In this document: piece by piece, positions 8,417-18,532 of the stretch
How positions within the stretch are numbered: the stretch's first letter is position 1
Layout of the letters: each line of letters starts with the position of its first letter
Origin: Cohaesibacter sp.
GTDB lineage: Bacteria > Pseudomonadota > Alphaproteobacteria > Rhizobiales > Cohaesibacteraceae
Length of the DNA stretch: 59,799 bases
Assembly (NCBI GenBank): GCA_025800105.1
Contig: JAOXSG010000310.1
Coordinates: 1 to 59,799, forward strand
Direction of reading: 5' to 3'
Position numbers and translations under genes: made by a program
The notes under the pieces: model-generated
Database searches by the model: none
The model's input: the letters and a program-made list of their open reading frames with translations, nothing else
Told to the model about the DNA's origin: nothing

Positions 8417-8988
8417 TCGAAAATAATCAGACATTGGTAACGCCGCAGCCCAAAGGTATTCTGGATCCAAAAACCGGCAAGCCGGTCGGGGCTGATGATC
8501 CTTTCTTTATGCAGGTCAATGAAGAATTGTCTGACAAGGGCTTTATCGTCACCGCAACCGATGATTTGATCAATTGGGCGCGCACCGGTTCTCTGATGTG
8601 GATGACATTTGGTCTGGCTTGTTGCGCTGTCGAAATGATCCAGATGTCGATGCCACGCTATGATTGTGAGCGCTTTGGCTTTGCCCCGCGCGGCTCACCC
8701 CGTCAATCGGATGTGATGATTGTCGCAGGCACCCTGACCAACAAAATGGCCCCGGCCTTGCGCAAGGTTTACGATCAGATGCCGGAACCGCGCTATGTGA
8801 TCTCTATGGGCTCTTGCGCCAATGGTGGCGGATATTACCATTATTCCTACAGCGTTGTGCGCGGCTGTGACCGTGTGGTGCCGGTCGATATCTATGTGCC
8901 CGGTTGTCCTCCGACAGCTGAGGCGCTTTTATATGGTGTGATGCTGCTGCAAAAGAAAATTCGCCGCACAGGCACGATTGAGCGCTAG
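8407..8988 (+). CDS. nuoB: NADH-quinone oxidoreductase subunit B (cluster N2)
   Basis: NuoB carries the terminal [4Fe-4S] cluster N2 that reduces quinone. The 193-residue protein shows the N2 ligands: adjacent cysteines in GLACCAVEM (about residues 73-74), one in SMGSCANGG and one in [14 protein letters not shown] 8407 lies inside the nuoA coding end, so the two are translationally coupled; an in-frame start 21 bp earlier is less likely because it lies deeper in nuoA. The N-terminal 35 residues are a variable lead seen in alphaproteobacterial NuoB. nuoC follows after an unusually long 143-bp spacer that contains an imperfect hairpin (about 9008-9038). Confidence 0.97.
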   Translation: MGLIENNQTLVTPQPKGILDPKTGKPVGADDPFFMQVNEELSDKGFIVTATDDLINWARTGSLMWMTFGLACCAVEMIQMSMPRYDCERFGFAPRGSPRQSDVMIVAGTLTNKMAPALRKVYDQMPEPRYVISMGSCANGGGYYHYSYSVVRGCDRVVPVDIYVPGCPPTAEALLYGVMLLQKKIRRTGTIER

Positions 8989-9131
8989 GCACATGTGGCG
9001 CTTTTATCGCTTCCGGGCGCACATGGCCCGAGCGATGAGTTTATGACCCTTTGATGGGTTGGAAAGGCCGCCTCCCGGCTTTTCACATTAAGGACCGAAG
9101 GGCAACTTTGCCCGCAACAGGACATAAAGCC

Positions 9132-9734
9132 ATGGACGAGACACTCAAGGATCTCGGCGATTATATAGCATCCAAACTTACAAACCGTATTGTGGGTTGG
9201 AATGTTGCTTTTGGTGAATTGACCCTTCATGCGGGTCGCACTGATCTTATCGAGGTTGTTCGTTTTTTGCGCGACGATGCACGATGTCAGTTTGTTTGCT
9301 TCATCGATGTCACTGCCGTTGATTATCCTGAGCGTGAAGAGCGTTTCGAAGTTGTCTATCACTTTTTAAGCCCCAAGCAGAATGTGCGCATCCGTGTGAA
9401 AATTATGACGGATGAGAGCACGCAAGTGGATTCGATTTGTGACCTCTTTCCCGGTGCCAACTGGTTCGAGCGCGAAACTTACGACATGTATGGCATCCTG
9501 TTTTCCGGTCACCCGGATTTGCGGCGTTTGTTGACCGATTATGGCTTTGACGGACATCCTTTGCGTAAGGATTTCCCGCTCACGGGCTATTATGAAGTGC
9601 GCTATGATGATGAGAAAAAACGGGTGGTGTATGAGCCGGTGAAATTGGCGCAGGAATTCCGCTCTTTTGATTTTCTATCTCCATGGGAAGGGACAGATTA
9701 TGTCATTCCCGGTGATGAAAAAGCGAACGGTTGA
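9132..9734 (+). CDS. nuoC: NADH-quinone oxidoreductase subunit C
   Basis: This is the 30-kDa-type subunit of the peripheral arm; it binds NuoD and has no cofactor. The 200-residue protein carries the family signature [20 protein letters not shown] (about residues 118-137) and the [15 protein letters not shown] motif. ATG 9132 is preferred over an ATG at 9051: it has AGGA nine bases upstream and matches the family start ([12 protein letters not shown]). It is a separate gene, not fused to nuoD as in enterobacteria. Confidence 0.96.
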   Translation: MDETLKDLGDYIASKLTNRIVGWNVAFGELTLHAGRTDLIEVVRFLRDDARCQFVCFIDVTAVDYPEREERFEVVYHFLSPKQNVRIRVKIMTDESTQVDSICDLFPGANWFERETYDMYGILFSGHPDLRRLLTDYGFDGHPLRKDFPLTGYYEVRYDDEKKRVVYEPVKLAQEFRSFDFLSPWEGTDYVIPGDEKANG

Positions 9735-9751
9735 GAGGAAGGCAATATCTG

Positions 9752-10942
9752 ATGGCTGAAGCTCACGTACGCAATTTTAATATCAATTTCGGACCTCAGC
9801 ATCCGGCGGCGCATGGTGTTTTGCGCATGATTTTGGAGCTGAATGGCGAGATTGTCGAGCGCGCCGATCCCCATATCGGATTGTTGCATCGCGGCACAGA
9901 AAAATTGATCGAGCATAAGATTTATGCTCAGGCCACACCATATTTTGATCGTCTTGATTATGTCGGCACGATGAATCAGGAACATGCCTTTGTGATGGCA
10001 GTTGAAAAATTGCTGGGTCTTGAGGTGCCGCGCCGTGGACAATTGATCCGTGTGCTCTATTGCGAGATTGGCCGCATTCTGAACCATCTGCTAAATGTCA
10101 CGACGCAAGCGCTGGATGTGGGGGCTTTGACGCCACCGCTTTGGGGCTTTGAAGAGCGCGAAAAGCTGATGGTCTTTTATGAGCGCGCTTGCGGAGCGCG
10201 GTTGCACGCCAATTATTTCCGTGTTGGCGGTGTGGCGCAGGATCTGCCCGAAGAGCTGATTGACGATATTGAAGCTTGGTGCGATCCCTTTCTGCAAGTC
10301 GTGGAAGATATTGATGGCCTTTTGACCGAGAACCGCATTTTTAAGCAACGCAATGCCGATATTGGTATCGTGAAACTTGATGACGCTTGGGCTTGGGGCT
10401 TCTCTGGCTGTATGGTGCGCTCTTGTGGTGTGGCGTGGGATTTGCGCCGCTCACAGCCTTATGAATGCTATGACGAGATGGAATTTGATATTCCCGTTGG
10501 CAAAAATGGCGACAATTATGACCGCTATCTGATGCGTATGGAAGAAATGCGCCAGTCTGTGCGCATCATGAAGCAATGCATTGCCAAATTGCGCGAGCCA
10601 GAGGGCAAAGGCCCGGTTGCCGCTGACAATCAAAAGATTGTGCCACCGCGCCGTGCAGAAATGAAGCGCTCCATGGAAGCGCTGATCAATCATTTTAAAC
10701 TCCATACAGAAGGCTTCCATGTGCCTGCTGGCGAAGTATATGCCGCTGTGGAAGCGCCCAAAGGCGAGTTTGGTGTCTATCTGGTCTCTGATGGATCCAA
10801 CAAGCCTTACAAGTGCAAAATCCGTGCACCGGGATATGCGCATCTGTCAGCCATGGACTTTTTGTCTCGTGGTTACCAATTGGCCGATATTTCGGCGATT
10901 ATCGGCTCTTTGGACGTCGTGTTCGGCGAGATTGACCGATAA
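9752..10942 (+). CDS. nuoD: NADH-quinone oxidoreductase subunit D
   Basis: This is the 49-kDa-type subunit that forms the quinone-binding cavity with NuoB. The 396-residue protein starts near [18 protein letters not shown], which carries the quinone-site histidines. [14 protein letters not shown] and the C-terminal DVVFGEIDR, typical of the family, are also present. ATG 9752 follows the nuoC stop by 17 bp with AGGAAGG upstream. A 112-bp gap separates it from nuoE. Confidence 0.97.
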   Translation: MAEAHVRNFNINFGPQHPAAHGVLRMILELNGEIVERADPHIGLLHRGTEKLIEHKIYAQATPYFDRLDYVGTMNQEHAFVMAVEKLLGLEVPRRGQLIRVLYCEIGRILNHLLNVTTQALDVGALTPPLWGFEEREKLMVFYERACGARLHANYFRVGGVAQDLPEELIDDIEAWCDPFLQVVEDIDGLLTENRIFKQRNADIGIVKLDDAWAWGFSGCMVRSCGVAWDLRRSQPYECYDEMEFDIPVGKNGDNYDRYLMRMEEMRQSVRIMKQCIAKLREPEGKGPVAADNQKIVPPRRAEMKRSMEALINHFKLHTEGFHVPAGEVYAAVEAPKGEFGVYLVSDGSNKPYKCKIRAPGYAHLSAMDFLSRGYQLADISAIIGSLDVVFGEIDR

Positions 10943-11054
10943 AGATATTGAGTGATGGTCTGGTTTATACCTGCCATCGTGACATGCAACAGGACCGTGA
11001 CTTGCAGATTTTGATCTGCTTGACAGGGTCTAACCAAGAATAGGAACGGCAGAC

Positions 11055-12164
11055 ATGAGTGTCCGTCGCCTGCATAGCGAACAGCCTGCCTCTTTTGCAT
11101 TCTCAGCTGAGAATATGGAATGGGCCAAGCATACAATCGGCAAATATCCGCAAGGCCGTCAGGCCTCTGCCGTTATTCCTCTGCTCATGCGTGCGCAGGA
11201 GCAAGAAGGCTGGGTCACACAGCCCGCGATTGAATATATCGCCGATATGCTTTCCATGCCCTATATTCGCGTTTTGGAAGTTGCGACTTTCTATACCCAG
11301 TTCCAGCTACAGCCTGTTGGCAAAAAAGCCCATATTCAGGTATGCGGCACAACCCCTTGCCAGTTGCGCGGTGCCGAGGATCTGATCAAGGTTTGCAAAA
11401 ACAAGATTGCCAAGCAGCAATTTGCTTTGTCCGAGGATGGCAATTTCTCGTGGGAAGAAGTGGAATGCGCGGGCGCTTGTGTGAATGCGCCAATGGTTCA
11501 GATTTTTAAAGACACCTATGAAGATCTGACCCCGCAAATTCTGGAAGATCTGATTGCCAAGATTGAACGCGGTGAAGAGATTATGCCGGGCACACAACAG
11601 CCGGGCCGTATTCATTCTGCCCCGGCTGGCGGAGCGGTTACCTTGAGCGACCCGTCTTTATATGACGGCTCTATGGTGCGCTATGGCCTTGGAGCGAGCA
11701 TGGATCAGGAGACAGCCTCCTGTGATCTTGGGGCCAAGGCCAGTGATGCAGCGTCAGAGAAAAAGTCAGCCACCAAAGCAAAGCCAGCTTCCAAAGCAAA
11801 GACAACAAAGCCCAAATCCAAAGCAGCAGCTCCTGTTGTCGAGGAAAAGGCGCTTGAGGAAACAGCACCCGCGCTTCTGGATGGCCCAAGCGGTGGTGTG
11901 GCCGATGATTTGAAGCAGATTTCCGGCGTTGGCCCTGTGATTGAAGGCAAGCTGAACGCCATGGGTGTTTATCACTTTGCGCAAGTGGCCGCATGGACCG
12001 AAGAAAATTGCGCCTTTGTTGATAGCAAACTGTCCTTCAAAGGCCGCATCGCACGCGAGAAGTGGATTGAACAAGCCAAAATATTGGCAGGTGGCGGCGA
12101 TACTGATTTCTCCAAGCGGGTAGAAGCAGGGGAAGTCGCGTCCAGCAAGGGTAAGGAGGAATAA
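11055..12164 (+). CDS. nuoE: NADH-quinone oxidoreductase subunit E with C-terminal extension
   Basis: This is the 24-kDa-type subunit holding [2Fe-2S] cluster N1a beside the FMN site of NuoF. The core (about residues 1-200) has the four cluster cysteines C97, C102, C138 and C142 (VCGTTPC and ECAGAC). At 369 residues it is about twice the length of E. coli NuoE. A lysine/alanine-rich linker (about 228-262) leads to a small C-terminal domain (about 280-345) beginning [21 protein letters not shown], which resembles a helix-hairpin-helix fold. Such extensions are known from rhizobial NuoE, but their function is unclear. ATG 11055 follows AGGAACGG, and nuoF starts 3 bp after the stop. Confidence 0.95.
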   Translation: MSVRRLHSEQPASFAFSAENMEWAKHTIGKYPQGRQASAVIPLLMRAQEQEGWVTQPAIEYIADMLSMPYIRVLEVATFYTQFQLQPVGKKAHIQVCGTTPCQLRGAEDLIKVCKNKIAKQQFALSEDGNFSWEEVECAGACVNAPMVQIFKDTYEDLTPQILEDLIAKIERGEEIMPGTQQPGRIHSAPAGGAVTLSDPSLYDGSMVRYGLGASMDQETASCDLGAKASDAASEKKSATKAKPASKAKTTKPKSKAAAPVVEEKALEETAPALLDGPSGGVADDLKQISGVGPVIEGKLNAMGVYHFAQVAAWTEENCAFVDSKLSFKGRIAREKWIEQAKILAGGGDTDFSKRVEAGEVASSKGKEE

Positions 12165-12167
12165 TCC

Positions 12168-13481
12168 ATGACCACAATGCTTGAGGACAAGGATCGTATC
12201 TTTACCAATCTCTATGGCATTCATGACTGGGGTCTGGATGGAGCTTTGAAGCGCGGCTCTTGGGATGGCACCAAGGGCTTGCTGGAAAAGGGGCGCGACT
12301 GGATCATCAATGAAATGAAGGCATCCGGTCTGCGTGGCCGTGGTGGCGCTGGTTTCCCGACCGGTTTGAAATGGTCTTTCATGCCGCCAAAGCAGGAAGG
12401 GCGTCCGCATTATCTGGTTGTCAATGCCGACGAATCCGAGCCGGGCACTTGTAAGGACCGCGAAATTCTCCGCCATGATCCGCACCATCTGGTCGAAGGC
12501 TGTCTGATTGCAGGCTTTGCCATGCAGGCAGAAGCGGCTTTCATTTATGTGCGCGGGGAATTCATTCGTGAGCGTGAGCGCCTGCAAGCGGCCATTGATC
12601 AGGCTTATGAGAAAAAGCTGATCGGCAAGAATAACATCCATGGCTATGATTTTGACATCATCGTGCATCATGGGGCGGGGGCCTATATTTGCGGCGAAGA
12701 GACCGCTTTGATTGAATCCATCGAAGGCAAAAAAGGCCAGCCGCGCCTCAAGCCGCCTTTCCCGGCCAATGTCGGGCTTTATGGCCTGCCAACAACGGTC
12801 AATAATGTGGAATCCATTGCGGTCGCCCCAACCATTTTGCGCCGTGGCGCCTCTTGGTTCAAAAGCTTTGGAGCTGAGAATAACCACGGCACCAAGCTAT
12901 TCTGCGTCTCTGGGCATGTGAACCAGCCTGCAACCTTTGAAGAAGCCATGTCTGTGCCTTTCAAGGAACTGATTGACAAACATTGCGGCGGCATTCGCGG
13001 TGGTTGGGACAATCTTTTGGCCGTGATCCCCGGTGGCTCTTCTGTGCCAATGGTGCCAGCTAGTGAGATTATGGATTGTCCGATGGATTTTGACAGCTTG
13101 CGGGCAAAAGGCTCCGGCCTTGGCACGGCGGCTGTCATCGTCATGGACAAGTCAACCGATGTCATCAAGGCCATTGCGCGTCTTGCCTATTTCTATAAGC
13201 ATGAGAGCTGCGGTCAATGCACGCCATGCCGAGAGGGAACAGGCTGGATGTGGCGCGTTATGGAGCGCATGGTGCGCGGCGAAGCACAGAAAAAAGAAAT
13301 TGACATGCTCTTTGAAGTCACCAAGCAGGTGGAAGGTCATACCATTTGCGCGCTTGGTGATGCGGCGGCATGGCCGATCCAGGGTTTGATCCGCCATTTC
13401 CGCCCCGTGATTGAAGAGCGAATTGACCAGTATACGGCCAATCCAAAACCGGATGAAGCCCCACTGGTTGCGGCTGAATAG
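12168..13481 (+). CDS. nuoF: NADH-quinone oxidoreductase subunit F (NADH/FMN site)
   Basis: This 51-kDa-type subunit oxidises NADH through FMN and passes electrons to cluster N3. The 437-residue protein has the glycine-rich nucleotide motif [15 protein letters not shown] (about residues 60-74), the FMN-site segment [16 protein letters not shown] (about 170-185), and the N3 ligands in [15 protein letters not shown] plus the later cysteine in HTICALGD. The length is standard. It lies 3 bp after nuoE, so the two are probably co-translated. Confidence 0.97.
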   Translation: MTTMLEDKDRIFTNLYGIHDWGLDGALKRGSWDGTKGLLEKGRDWIINEMKASGLRGRGGAGFPTGLKWSFMPPKQEGRPHYLVVNADESEPGTCKDREILRHDPHHLVEGCLIAGFAMQAEAAFIYVRGEFIRERERLQAAIDQAYEKKLIGKNNIHGYDFDIIVHHGAGAYICGEETALIESIEGKKGQPRLKPPFPANVGLYGLPTTVNNVESIAVAPTILRRGASWFKSFGAENNHGTKLFCVSGHVNQPATFEEAMSVPFKELIDKHCGGIRGGWDNLLAVIPGGSSVPMVPASEIMDCPMDFDSLRAKGSGLGTAAVIVMDKSTDVIKAIARLAYFYKHESCGQCTPCREGTGWMWRVMERMVRGEAQKKEIDMLFEVTKQVEGHTICALGDAAAWPIQGLIRHFRPVIEERIDQYTANPKPDEAPLVAAE

Positions 13482-13517
13482 GGCTGCATTTTAGGACTTA
13501 GGACTGGAGAACGATCG

Positions 13518-15602
13518 ATGGCTAAACTGGTCGTTGATGGAAACGAAATTGAAGTACCAGCGGATTATACGCTTTTGCAGGCAGCCGAAGAGGCTGGCGC
13601 AGAAATTCCGCGCTTTTGTTTCCACGAGCGTTTGTCGGTAGCAGGCAATTGCCGTATGTGCCTTGTCGAGGTGAAGGGCGGACCACCCAAGCCAGCGGCA
13701 AGTTGTGCCATGCGTGTGGGCGATCTGCGTCCGGGCCCTGAGGGTCAGGCACCCGAAATTTTCACCAAGTCTCCTATGGTCAAGAAGGCGCGCGAAGGGG
13801 TGATGGAGTTTTTGCTCATCAACCATCCGCTTGACTGCCCGATTTGTGATCAGGCCGGTGAATGCGATTTGCAGGATCAGGCCATGGCCTATGGCAAAGG
13901 CGGCTCCCGCTATGGGGAAAACAAACGGGCCGTTGAAAATAAATATATCGGCCCGCTCGTCAAAACCATCATGACGCGCTGCATTCACTGCACCCGCTGC
14001 GTCCGCTTCACCACAGAAGTTGCCGGTATTCAGGAATTGGGGCTGATTGGTCGCGGGGAAGATGGGGAAATCACCACCTATCTGGAAGCGGCCTTGTCGT
14101 CCGAGCTTCAGGGCAATGTGATTGATCTGTGCCCCGTTGGCGCGCTGACATCTCGCCCCTATGAATTTACGGCACGCCCTTGGGAATTGAACAAGACCGA
14201 GAGTATCGATGTCATGGATGCGGTTGGATCCAACATTCGCATTGATACCCGTGGCCGAGAAGTGATGCGCATCATGCCGCGCCTCAATGAAGAAGTGAAT
14301 GAGGAATGGATTTCCGATAAATCTCGCTTCATTTGGGATGGTCTGAAATCTCAACGTCTCGACCGCCCCTTTGTGCGCAAAGAAGGCAAATTGACCCCGG
14401 TTGGCTGGGGTGAGGCCTTTGCAGCAATTGCCGCAAAAATCTCCGCAACCTCTGGCGACAAAATCGGTGCCATTGCTGGTGATATGGCCAGCGTTGAAGA
14501 GCTTTATGCCTTAAAAATGCTGATGGGCTCTCTTGGCTCTGGCAATATGGATGTCCGTCAGGATGGCTCTGTGCTGTCTTCCAAGAATGGCCGAGCCTCT
14601 TATCTCTTCAATGCAACCATTGAAGGCATCGAAGAGGCTGATGCTATTTTGTTGGTTGGAAGCAATCCACGCCTTGAGGCCAGCGTCCTCAATGCCCGTA
14701 TTCGCAAAAGCTGGCTTGCAGGCAACACTAAGATCGGCCTGATCGGCGAACAGGAAGATCTGAAATATAAATATGACTATCTGGGCGCTGGATCGGACAC
14801 GTTGGCCGGGCTGGCATCTGGCAAAGGCGACTTTTTTGAGGTGCTTAAAGAGGCCGAGCGTCCGCTGATCATGATCGGGCAAGGCGCCATCAACCATGAA
14901 GATGGGGAAGCGGTGCTTGCGCAAGCGGCAAAACTGGCCGTTGAAGTCGGTGCTGTGAGCGATATGTGGAATGGCTTTAGCATTCTGCATACATCTGCCA
15001 GCGCTGTTGGCGCTTTTGAAGTCGGGTTCGAGCCGCAAGAGGATGGCAAGGATATTGCGCAGATGCAACAAGGCGGCGTTGATGTTGTCTTTTTGCTTGG
15101 CGCGGATGAATTGGCCTTTGAGGCTCTTTCCGAGAGTTTTAAAATTTATATCGGCACCCATGGCGATGCAGGCGCGCATGCAGCCGATGTGATTTTGCCA
15201 GCTTCGACTTATACCGAGAAAAGCGGGCTATATCTGAATCTGGAAGGGCGTGTGCAACAGGCCAATCGAGCCAATTTCGCACCGGGTGAAGGCAAGGAAG
15301 ACTGGGCCATTTTGCGGGCTTTGTCCGATGTGCTGGGCCATAAATTGCCATTTGACTCTTTGTCTTCTTTGCGCAGCCAATTGTTTGAAAGCCATCCTGA
15401 TCTGGCGCTTGAGGGCAGCTGCATCAAGGGCGATGCCAATGCGATTGCCGAGCTTGCCAAGCATGCAGGAGCGGTCAAAGGGCAGGCCTTTGTCTCTCCA
15501 GTGCATGATTTCTATTTGACCAACCCGATTGCGCGGGCCTCTGCTGTGATGGCAGAATGCTCCCAGCTCAAAAAGGGTCTGGCTGCTGACGCTGCTGAAT
15601 AA
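13518..15602 (+). CDS. nuoG: NADH-quinone oxidoreductase subunit G
   Basis: This is the 75-kDa-type subunit, carrying several clusters of the electron wire. The 694-residue protein has an N-terminal ferredoxin-like [2Fe-2S] domain (cysteines in [21 protein letters not shown], partly shown, and SCAM), the His-Cys N5 motif [17 protein letters not shown], and N4 ligands in [10 protein letters not shown] with the distal LCPVGAL. The remainder is a molybdopterin-oxidoreductase-like fold without cofactor residues. I do not see the extra cysteine set for cluster N7, in line with the mitochondrial-like form in alphaproteobacteria. Start ATG 13518 follows GGACTGGAGAACG. nuoH starts 12 bp downstream. 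Confidence 0.96.
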   Translation: MAKLVVDGNEIEVPADYTLLQAAEEAGAEIPRFCFHERLSVAGNCRMCLVEVKGGPPKPAASCAMRVGDLRPGPEGQAPEIFTKSPMVKKAREGVMEFLLINHPLDCPICDQAGECDLQDQAMAYGKGGSRYGENKRAVENKYIGPLVKTIMTRCIHCTRCVRFTTEVAGIQELGLIGRGEDGEITTYLEAALSSELQGNVIDLCPVGALTSRPYEFTARPWELNKTESIDVMDAVGSNIRIDTRGREVMRIMPRLNEEVNEEWISDKSRFIWDGLKSQRLDRPFVRKEGKLTPVGWGEAFAAIAAKISATSGDKIGAIAGDMASVEELYALKMLMGSLGSGNMDVRQDGSVLSSKNGRASYLFNATIEGIEEADAILLVGSNPRLEASVLNARIRKSWLAGNTKIGLIGEQEDLKYKYDYLGAGSDTLAGLASGKGDFFEVLKEAERPLIMIGQGAINHEDGEAVLAQAAKLAVEVGAVSDMWNGFSILHTSASAVGAFEVGFEPQEDGKDIAQMQQGGVDVVFLLGADELAFEALSESFKIYIGTHGDAGAHAADVILPASTYTEKSGLYLNLEGRVQQANRANFAPGEGKEDWAILRALSDVLGHKLPFDSLSSLRSQLFESHPDLALEGSCIKGDANAIAELAKHAGAVKGQAFVSPVHDFYLTNPIARASAVMAECSQLKKGLAADAAE

Positions 15603-15614
15603 GAGGACTGATTG

Positions 15615-16664
15615 ATGGAAGATTTCCTCTCGAACTGGCTTATTCCCGGAGCAATCATTGTGGGGCAGTCCTTGCTGCTTTTGGTGCTGCTGTTGGTGAT
15701 GATTGCCTATATCCTTCTGGCTGACCGCAAAATCTGGGCAGCTGTGCAGATGCGTCGCGGACCCAATGTAGTTGGCCCATGGGGATTGTTTCAGTCCTTT
15801 GCGGATTTGCTGAAATTTGTCCTCAAAGAACCTGTGGTGCCTTCCGGTTCCAATAAAGGTATCTTTTTGCTGGGGCCATTGGTAACCGTCACCGTTGCGC
15901 TGGCCGCTTGGGCTGTTGTGCCGGTCTCCGAAGGTTGGGCGATTGCCGATATCAATGTCGGCGTCTTGTATATTCTAGCGGTCTCCTCCCTTGGTGTTTA
16001 TGGCATCATCATGGGGGGCTGGGCGTCCAACTCCAAATATCCGTTTCTGTCGGCTTTGCGCTCTGCGGCGCAGATGGTCTCTTATGAAGTCTCAATCGGC
16101 TTTGTGATTATCACGGTGCTGCTCTGTGTCGGCTCTTTGAACCTGACCGATATCGTCAATGCACAAAAGATTGGTTTGGCCAGCTGGATCGGTTTGCCAT
16201 CTCTGACCTTTTTGAACTGGTATTGGTTGCCACTCTTTCCGATGTTCATCATCTTTTTCATCTCGGCTTTGGCCGAAACCAACCGTCCACCATTTGATTT
16301 GCCAGAGGCTGAATCAGAGCTGGTGGCCGGCTTCATGGTGGAATATGGCTCCACACCATACATGATGTATATGTTGGGGGAATATGTTGCGATTGCGCTG
16401 ATGTGTTCGATGACGGCGATCCTGTTCATGGGTGGATGGTTGCCCCCCTTTGATTTTGCGCCCTTTACCTGGGTGCCGGGCATTGTCTGGTTCATTTTGA
16501 AATCCGGTGCGGTCTTCTTCATGTTTGCAATGGTCAAGGCCTTTGTTCCACGCTATCGATATGACCAATTGATGCGTTTGGGCTGGAAGGTTTTCTTGCC
16601 AATTTCACTGGGCTATGTGGTTTTGGTGGCCGGTGTCTTGCAATTTACCGGTTGGGCTCCTTAA
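15615..16664 (+). CDS. nuoH: NADH-quinone oxidoreductase subunit H
   Basis: This is the ND1-type membrane subunit that completes the quinone chamber. The 349-residue protein has about eight membrane helices and the conserved loops [20 protein letters not shown] and [20 protein letters not shown], rich in the acidic residues that couple quinone chemistry to proton transfer. ATG 15615 is preferred over TTG 15612 because GAGGA (15603-15607) is at 7 bp. An extra small gene follows before nuoI. Confidence 0.97.
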   Translation: MEDFLSNWLIPGAIIVGQSLLLLVLLLVMIAYILLADRKIWAAVQMRRGPNVVGPWGLFQSFADLLKFVLKEPVVPSGSNKGIFLLGPLVTVTVALAAWAVVPVSEGWAIADINVGVLYILAVSSLGVYGIIMGGWASNSKYPFLSALRSAAQMVSYEVSIGFVIITVLLCVGSLNLTDIVNAQKIGLASWIGLPSLTFLNWYWLPLFPMFIIFFISALAETNRPPFDLPEAESELVAGFMVEYGSTPYMMYMLGEYVAIALMCSMTAILFMGGWLPPFDFAPFTWVPGIVWFILKSGAVFFMFAMVKAFVPRYRYDQLMRLGWKVFLPISLGYVVLVAGVLQFTGWAP

Positions 16665-16698
16665 AGGCGCAGGCCTTAAAGGACAGGAGATAAGTTTG

Positions 16699-16944
16699 AT
16701 GGATCTGTCATTACCCGGAATGATCGGGGCAGCGTTTGGATTGGCCATTGGATGGGTTGATTTTAAAATGCTTGGCGGCATGGTCCGGGCGAAATTTTTG
16801 CAAAAGAGGAGGGATGCCGGACTGGCTGATCATCCCAACACCGAGAAAATGGCAAACTGGATACAGGCTGCGATTTTTATCTTCACCATCGGGCTCTTTC
16901 CCATCATTGGGTATTGGGCAGGGATATCCCTGACGGGACGTTAG
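16699..16944 (+). CDS. Small two-helix membrane protein inside the nuo operon, function unknown
   Basis: I do not recognise this 81-residue product. It has two hydrophobic segments (about residues 5-23 and 52-75) separated by a basic loop containing [12 protein letters not shown] and ending in TEKMANW, so it is probably an inner-membrane hairpin. ATG 16699 has a strong ribosome binding site (AGGAGA at 16685-16690, 8 bp spacing). The stop codon is 25 bp from nuoI, and the strand and spacing match the operon, so it is very likely co-transcribed with complex I. It is not one of the 14 standard Nuo subunits and does not look like a nuoH fragment, since NuoH is complete. It could be an assembly factor or accessory subunit; that is inference from position only. 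Confidence 0.85.
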   Translation: MDLSLPGMIGAAFGLAIGWVDFKMLGGMVRAKFLQKRRDAGLADHPNTEKMANWIQAAIFIFTIGLFPIIGYWAGISLTGR

Positions 16945-16969
16945 ACGGCACTCACTGGAGGCTATTATC

Positions 16970-17458
16970 ATGGCATTTGCACAGGCAGCAAAATCGCTCA
17001 TGCTCAAGGAGTTTGTTCACGCATTCGTCCTGTCCATGCGCTATTTCTTTGCGCCAAAAGCAACGGTTAACTATCCTTTTGAAAAAGGACCGGTTAGTCC
17101 GCGCTTTCGTGGGGAACATGCATTGCGTCGCTATCCCAACGGGGAAGAGCGCTGCATTGCATGTAAATTATGCGAGGCAATCTGTCCGGCTCAAGCCATC
17201 ACCATTGAGGCAGGGCCAAGGCGCAATGACGGCACACGCCGCACCACGCGCTATGATCTGGACATGACCAAATGCATCTATTGCGGTTTCTGTCAGGAAG
17301 CCTGTCCGGTTGAGGCCATTGTTGAAGGGCCAAATTTCGAATTTGCCACAGAAACACGCGAAGAGCTTTTCTATACAAAAGAAAAATTGTTGGAAAATGG
17401 CGAGCGGTGGGAGCAGGAAATTGCGCGCAATATCGCAATGGATGCACCATATCGATAA
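16970..17458 (+). CDS. nuoI: NADH-quinone oxidoreductase subunit I
   Basis: This is the TYKY-type ferredoxin subunit holding clusters N6a and N6b between NuoG and NuoB. The 162-residue protein has two classic CxxCxxCxxxCP motifs: [15 protein letters not shown] (about residues 59-73) and [15 protein letters not shown] (about 98-112). The N-terminus carries an amphipathic helix for membrane attachment. Length is normal. Confidence 0.97.
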   Translation: MAFAQAAKSLMLKEFVHAFVLSMRYFFAPKATVNYPFEKGPVSPRFRGEHALRRYPNGEERCIACKLCEAICPAQAITIEAGPRRNDGTRRTTRYDLDMTKCIYCGFCQEACPVEAIVEGPNFEFATETREELFYTKEKLLENGERWEQEIARNIAMDAPYR

Positions 17459-17537
17459 TGTTTGAAGACCGGGCGATAGGCTCAGGTCTTTTGGGAAAGA
17501 ACATAAGGGCGCCCATAAGGGCGAAAAGGGCCAAACG

Positions 17538-18152
17538 ATGATCCTTCAAACCTTTTTCTTCTATCTGTTTGCAGCGATTTTGCTGGGATCGGCCTTAATG
17601 GTTATTGCGTCCCGCAATCCGGTGCATTCGGTTTTATTTCTCATTCTGGCCTTTTTCAATGCCGCAGGTCTTTTCGTGCTGATTGGTGCGGAATTTCTGG
17701 CGATGTTGCTGGTGGTTGTCTATGTCGGCGCGGTGGCGGTTCTGTTCCTGTTCATCGTTATGATGCTGGATGTGGATTTTGTCGAATTGCGTGCCGGTTT
17801 CTTGCAATATTTGCCGACCGGTCTGGTGGTTGGCATTGTTTTGGTGGCCGAGTTGCTGATCGCGCTGGGGGGCTGGGCGTTAAGTCCGGATGTCACTGCC
17901 AATATTGCAGAGCCTATTCCTGCCCTGACTGAAAAATCCAACATCGAAGCGATTGGTGCGCTGCTCTATACGAAATATATCTATTATTTCCAGAGCGCGG
18001 CCATGATCCTTCTGGTGGCAATGATTGGGGCCATTGTGCTGACCCTGCATCACCGCAAAGATGTTCAGCGCCAAAATATAGCACGTCAGGTTGGTCGCAG
18101 CGTGGCCAATTCTATCGAAATCAAACAAGCTGAATCTGGCAAAGGCATTTGA
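17538..18152 (+). CDS. nuoJ: NADH-quinone oxidoreductase subunit J
   Basis: This ND6-type membrane subunit of the proton-pumping arm has 204 residues and five hydrophobic segments. The third helix shows the typical LLVVVYVGAVAVLFLFIVMM pattern that bends during turnover. ATG 17538 was chosen because it is the first in-frame ATG near a purine-rich stretch (GGGCGAAAAGGG). It lies 79 bp after nuoI. Confidence 0.96.
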   Translation: MILQTFFFYLFAAILLGSALMVIASRNPVHSVLFLILAFFNAAGLFVLIGAEFLAMLLVVVYVGAVAVLFLFIVMMLDVDFVELRAGFLQYLPTGLVVGIVLVAELLIALGGWALSPDVTANIAEPIPALTEKSNIEAIGALLYTKYIYYFQSAAMILLVAMIGAIVLTLHHRKDVQRQNIARQVGRSVANSIEIKQAESGKGI

Positions 18153-18218
18153 TGCTTTTTGCCGGTTTCGCTGGGGCATAACTCTAGGGAGCCGAGAAGT
18201 CGGTAAGGCAGACCAAAA

Positions 18219-18527
18219 ATGGAAATTGGACTGAGCCATTATCTGACCGTTGGAGCGATCCTGTTCGTGATCGGGATGTTCGGCATTTTTCTGAACCGGA
18301 AAAATGTGATCGTCATTCTGATGTCTGTTGAACTGATCTTGCTCGCGGTCAATATCAATTTCGTCGCCTTCTCGTCCTTTCTGGGCGATTTGGCCGGGCA
18401 GATTTTTGCTCTGCTCATTCTCACGGTTGCAGCAGCAGAAGCTGCAATTGGTCTGGCAATTCTGGTTGTCTTCTATCGCAATCGTGGCTCGATTGCCGTT
18501 GAAGACATCAATATGATGAAGGGCTGA
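18219..18527 (+). CDS. nuoK: NADH-quinone oxidoreductase subunit K
   Basis: This is an ND4L-type subunit of 102 residues with three membrane helices. The two buried glutamates needed for proton transfer are visible in VELILLAVN and [11 protein letters not shown]. Length and motifs are standard. The nuoL start follows the stop by 5 bp. Confidence 0.97.
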   Translation: MEIGLSHYLTVGAILFVIGMFGIFLNRKNVIVILMSVELILLAVNINFVAFSSFLGDLAGQIFALLILTVAAAEAAIGLAILVVFYRNRGSIAVEDINMMKG

Positions 18528-18532
18528 TAATC

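Noticed and set aside
9051-9131. Upstream extension of nuoC to ATG 9051
   Set aside because: The added 27 residues do not resemble NuoC N-termini, and ATG 9132 has a better placed ribosome binding site.
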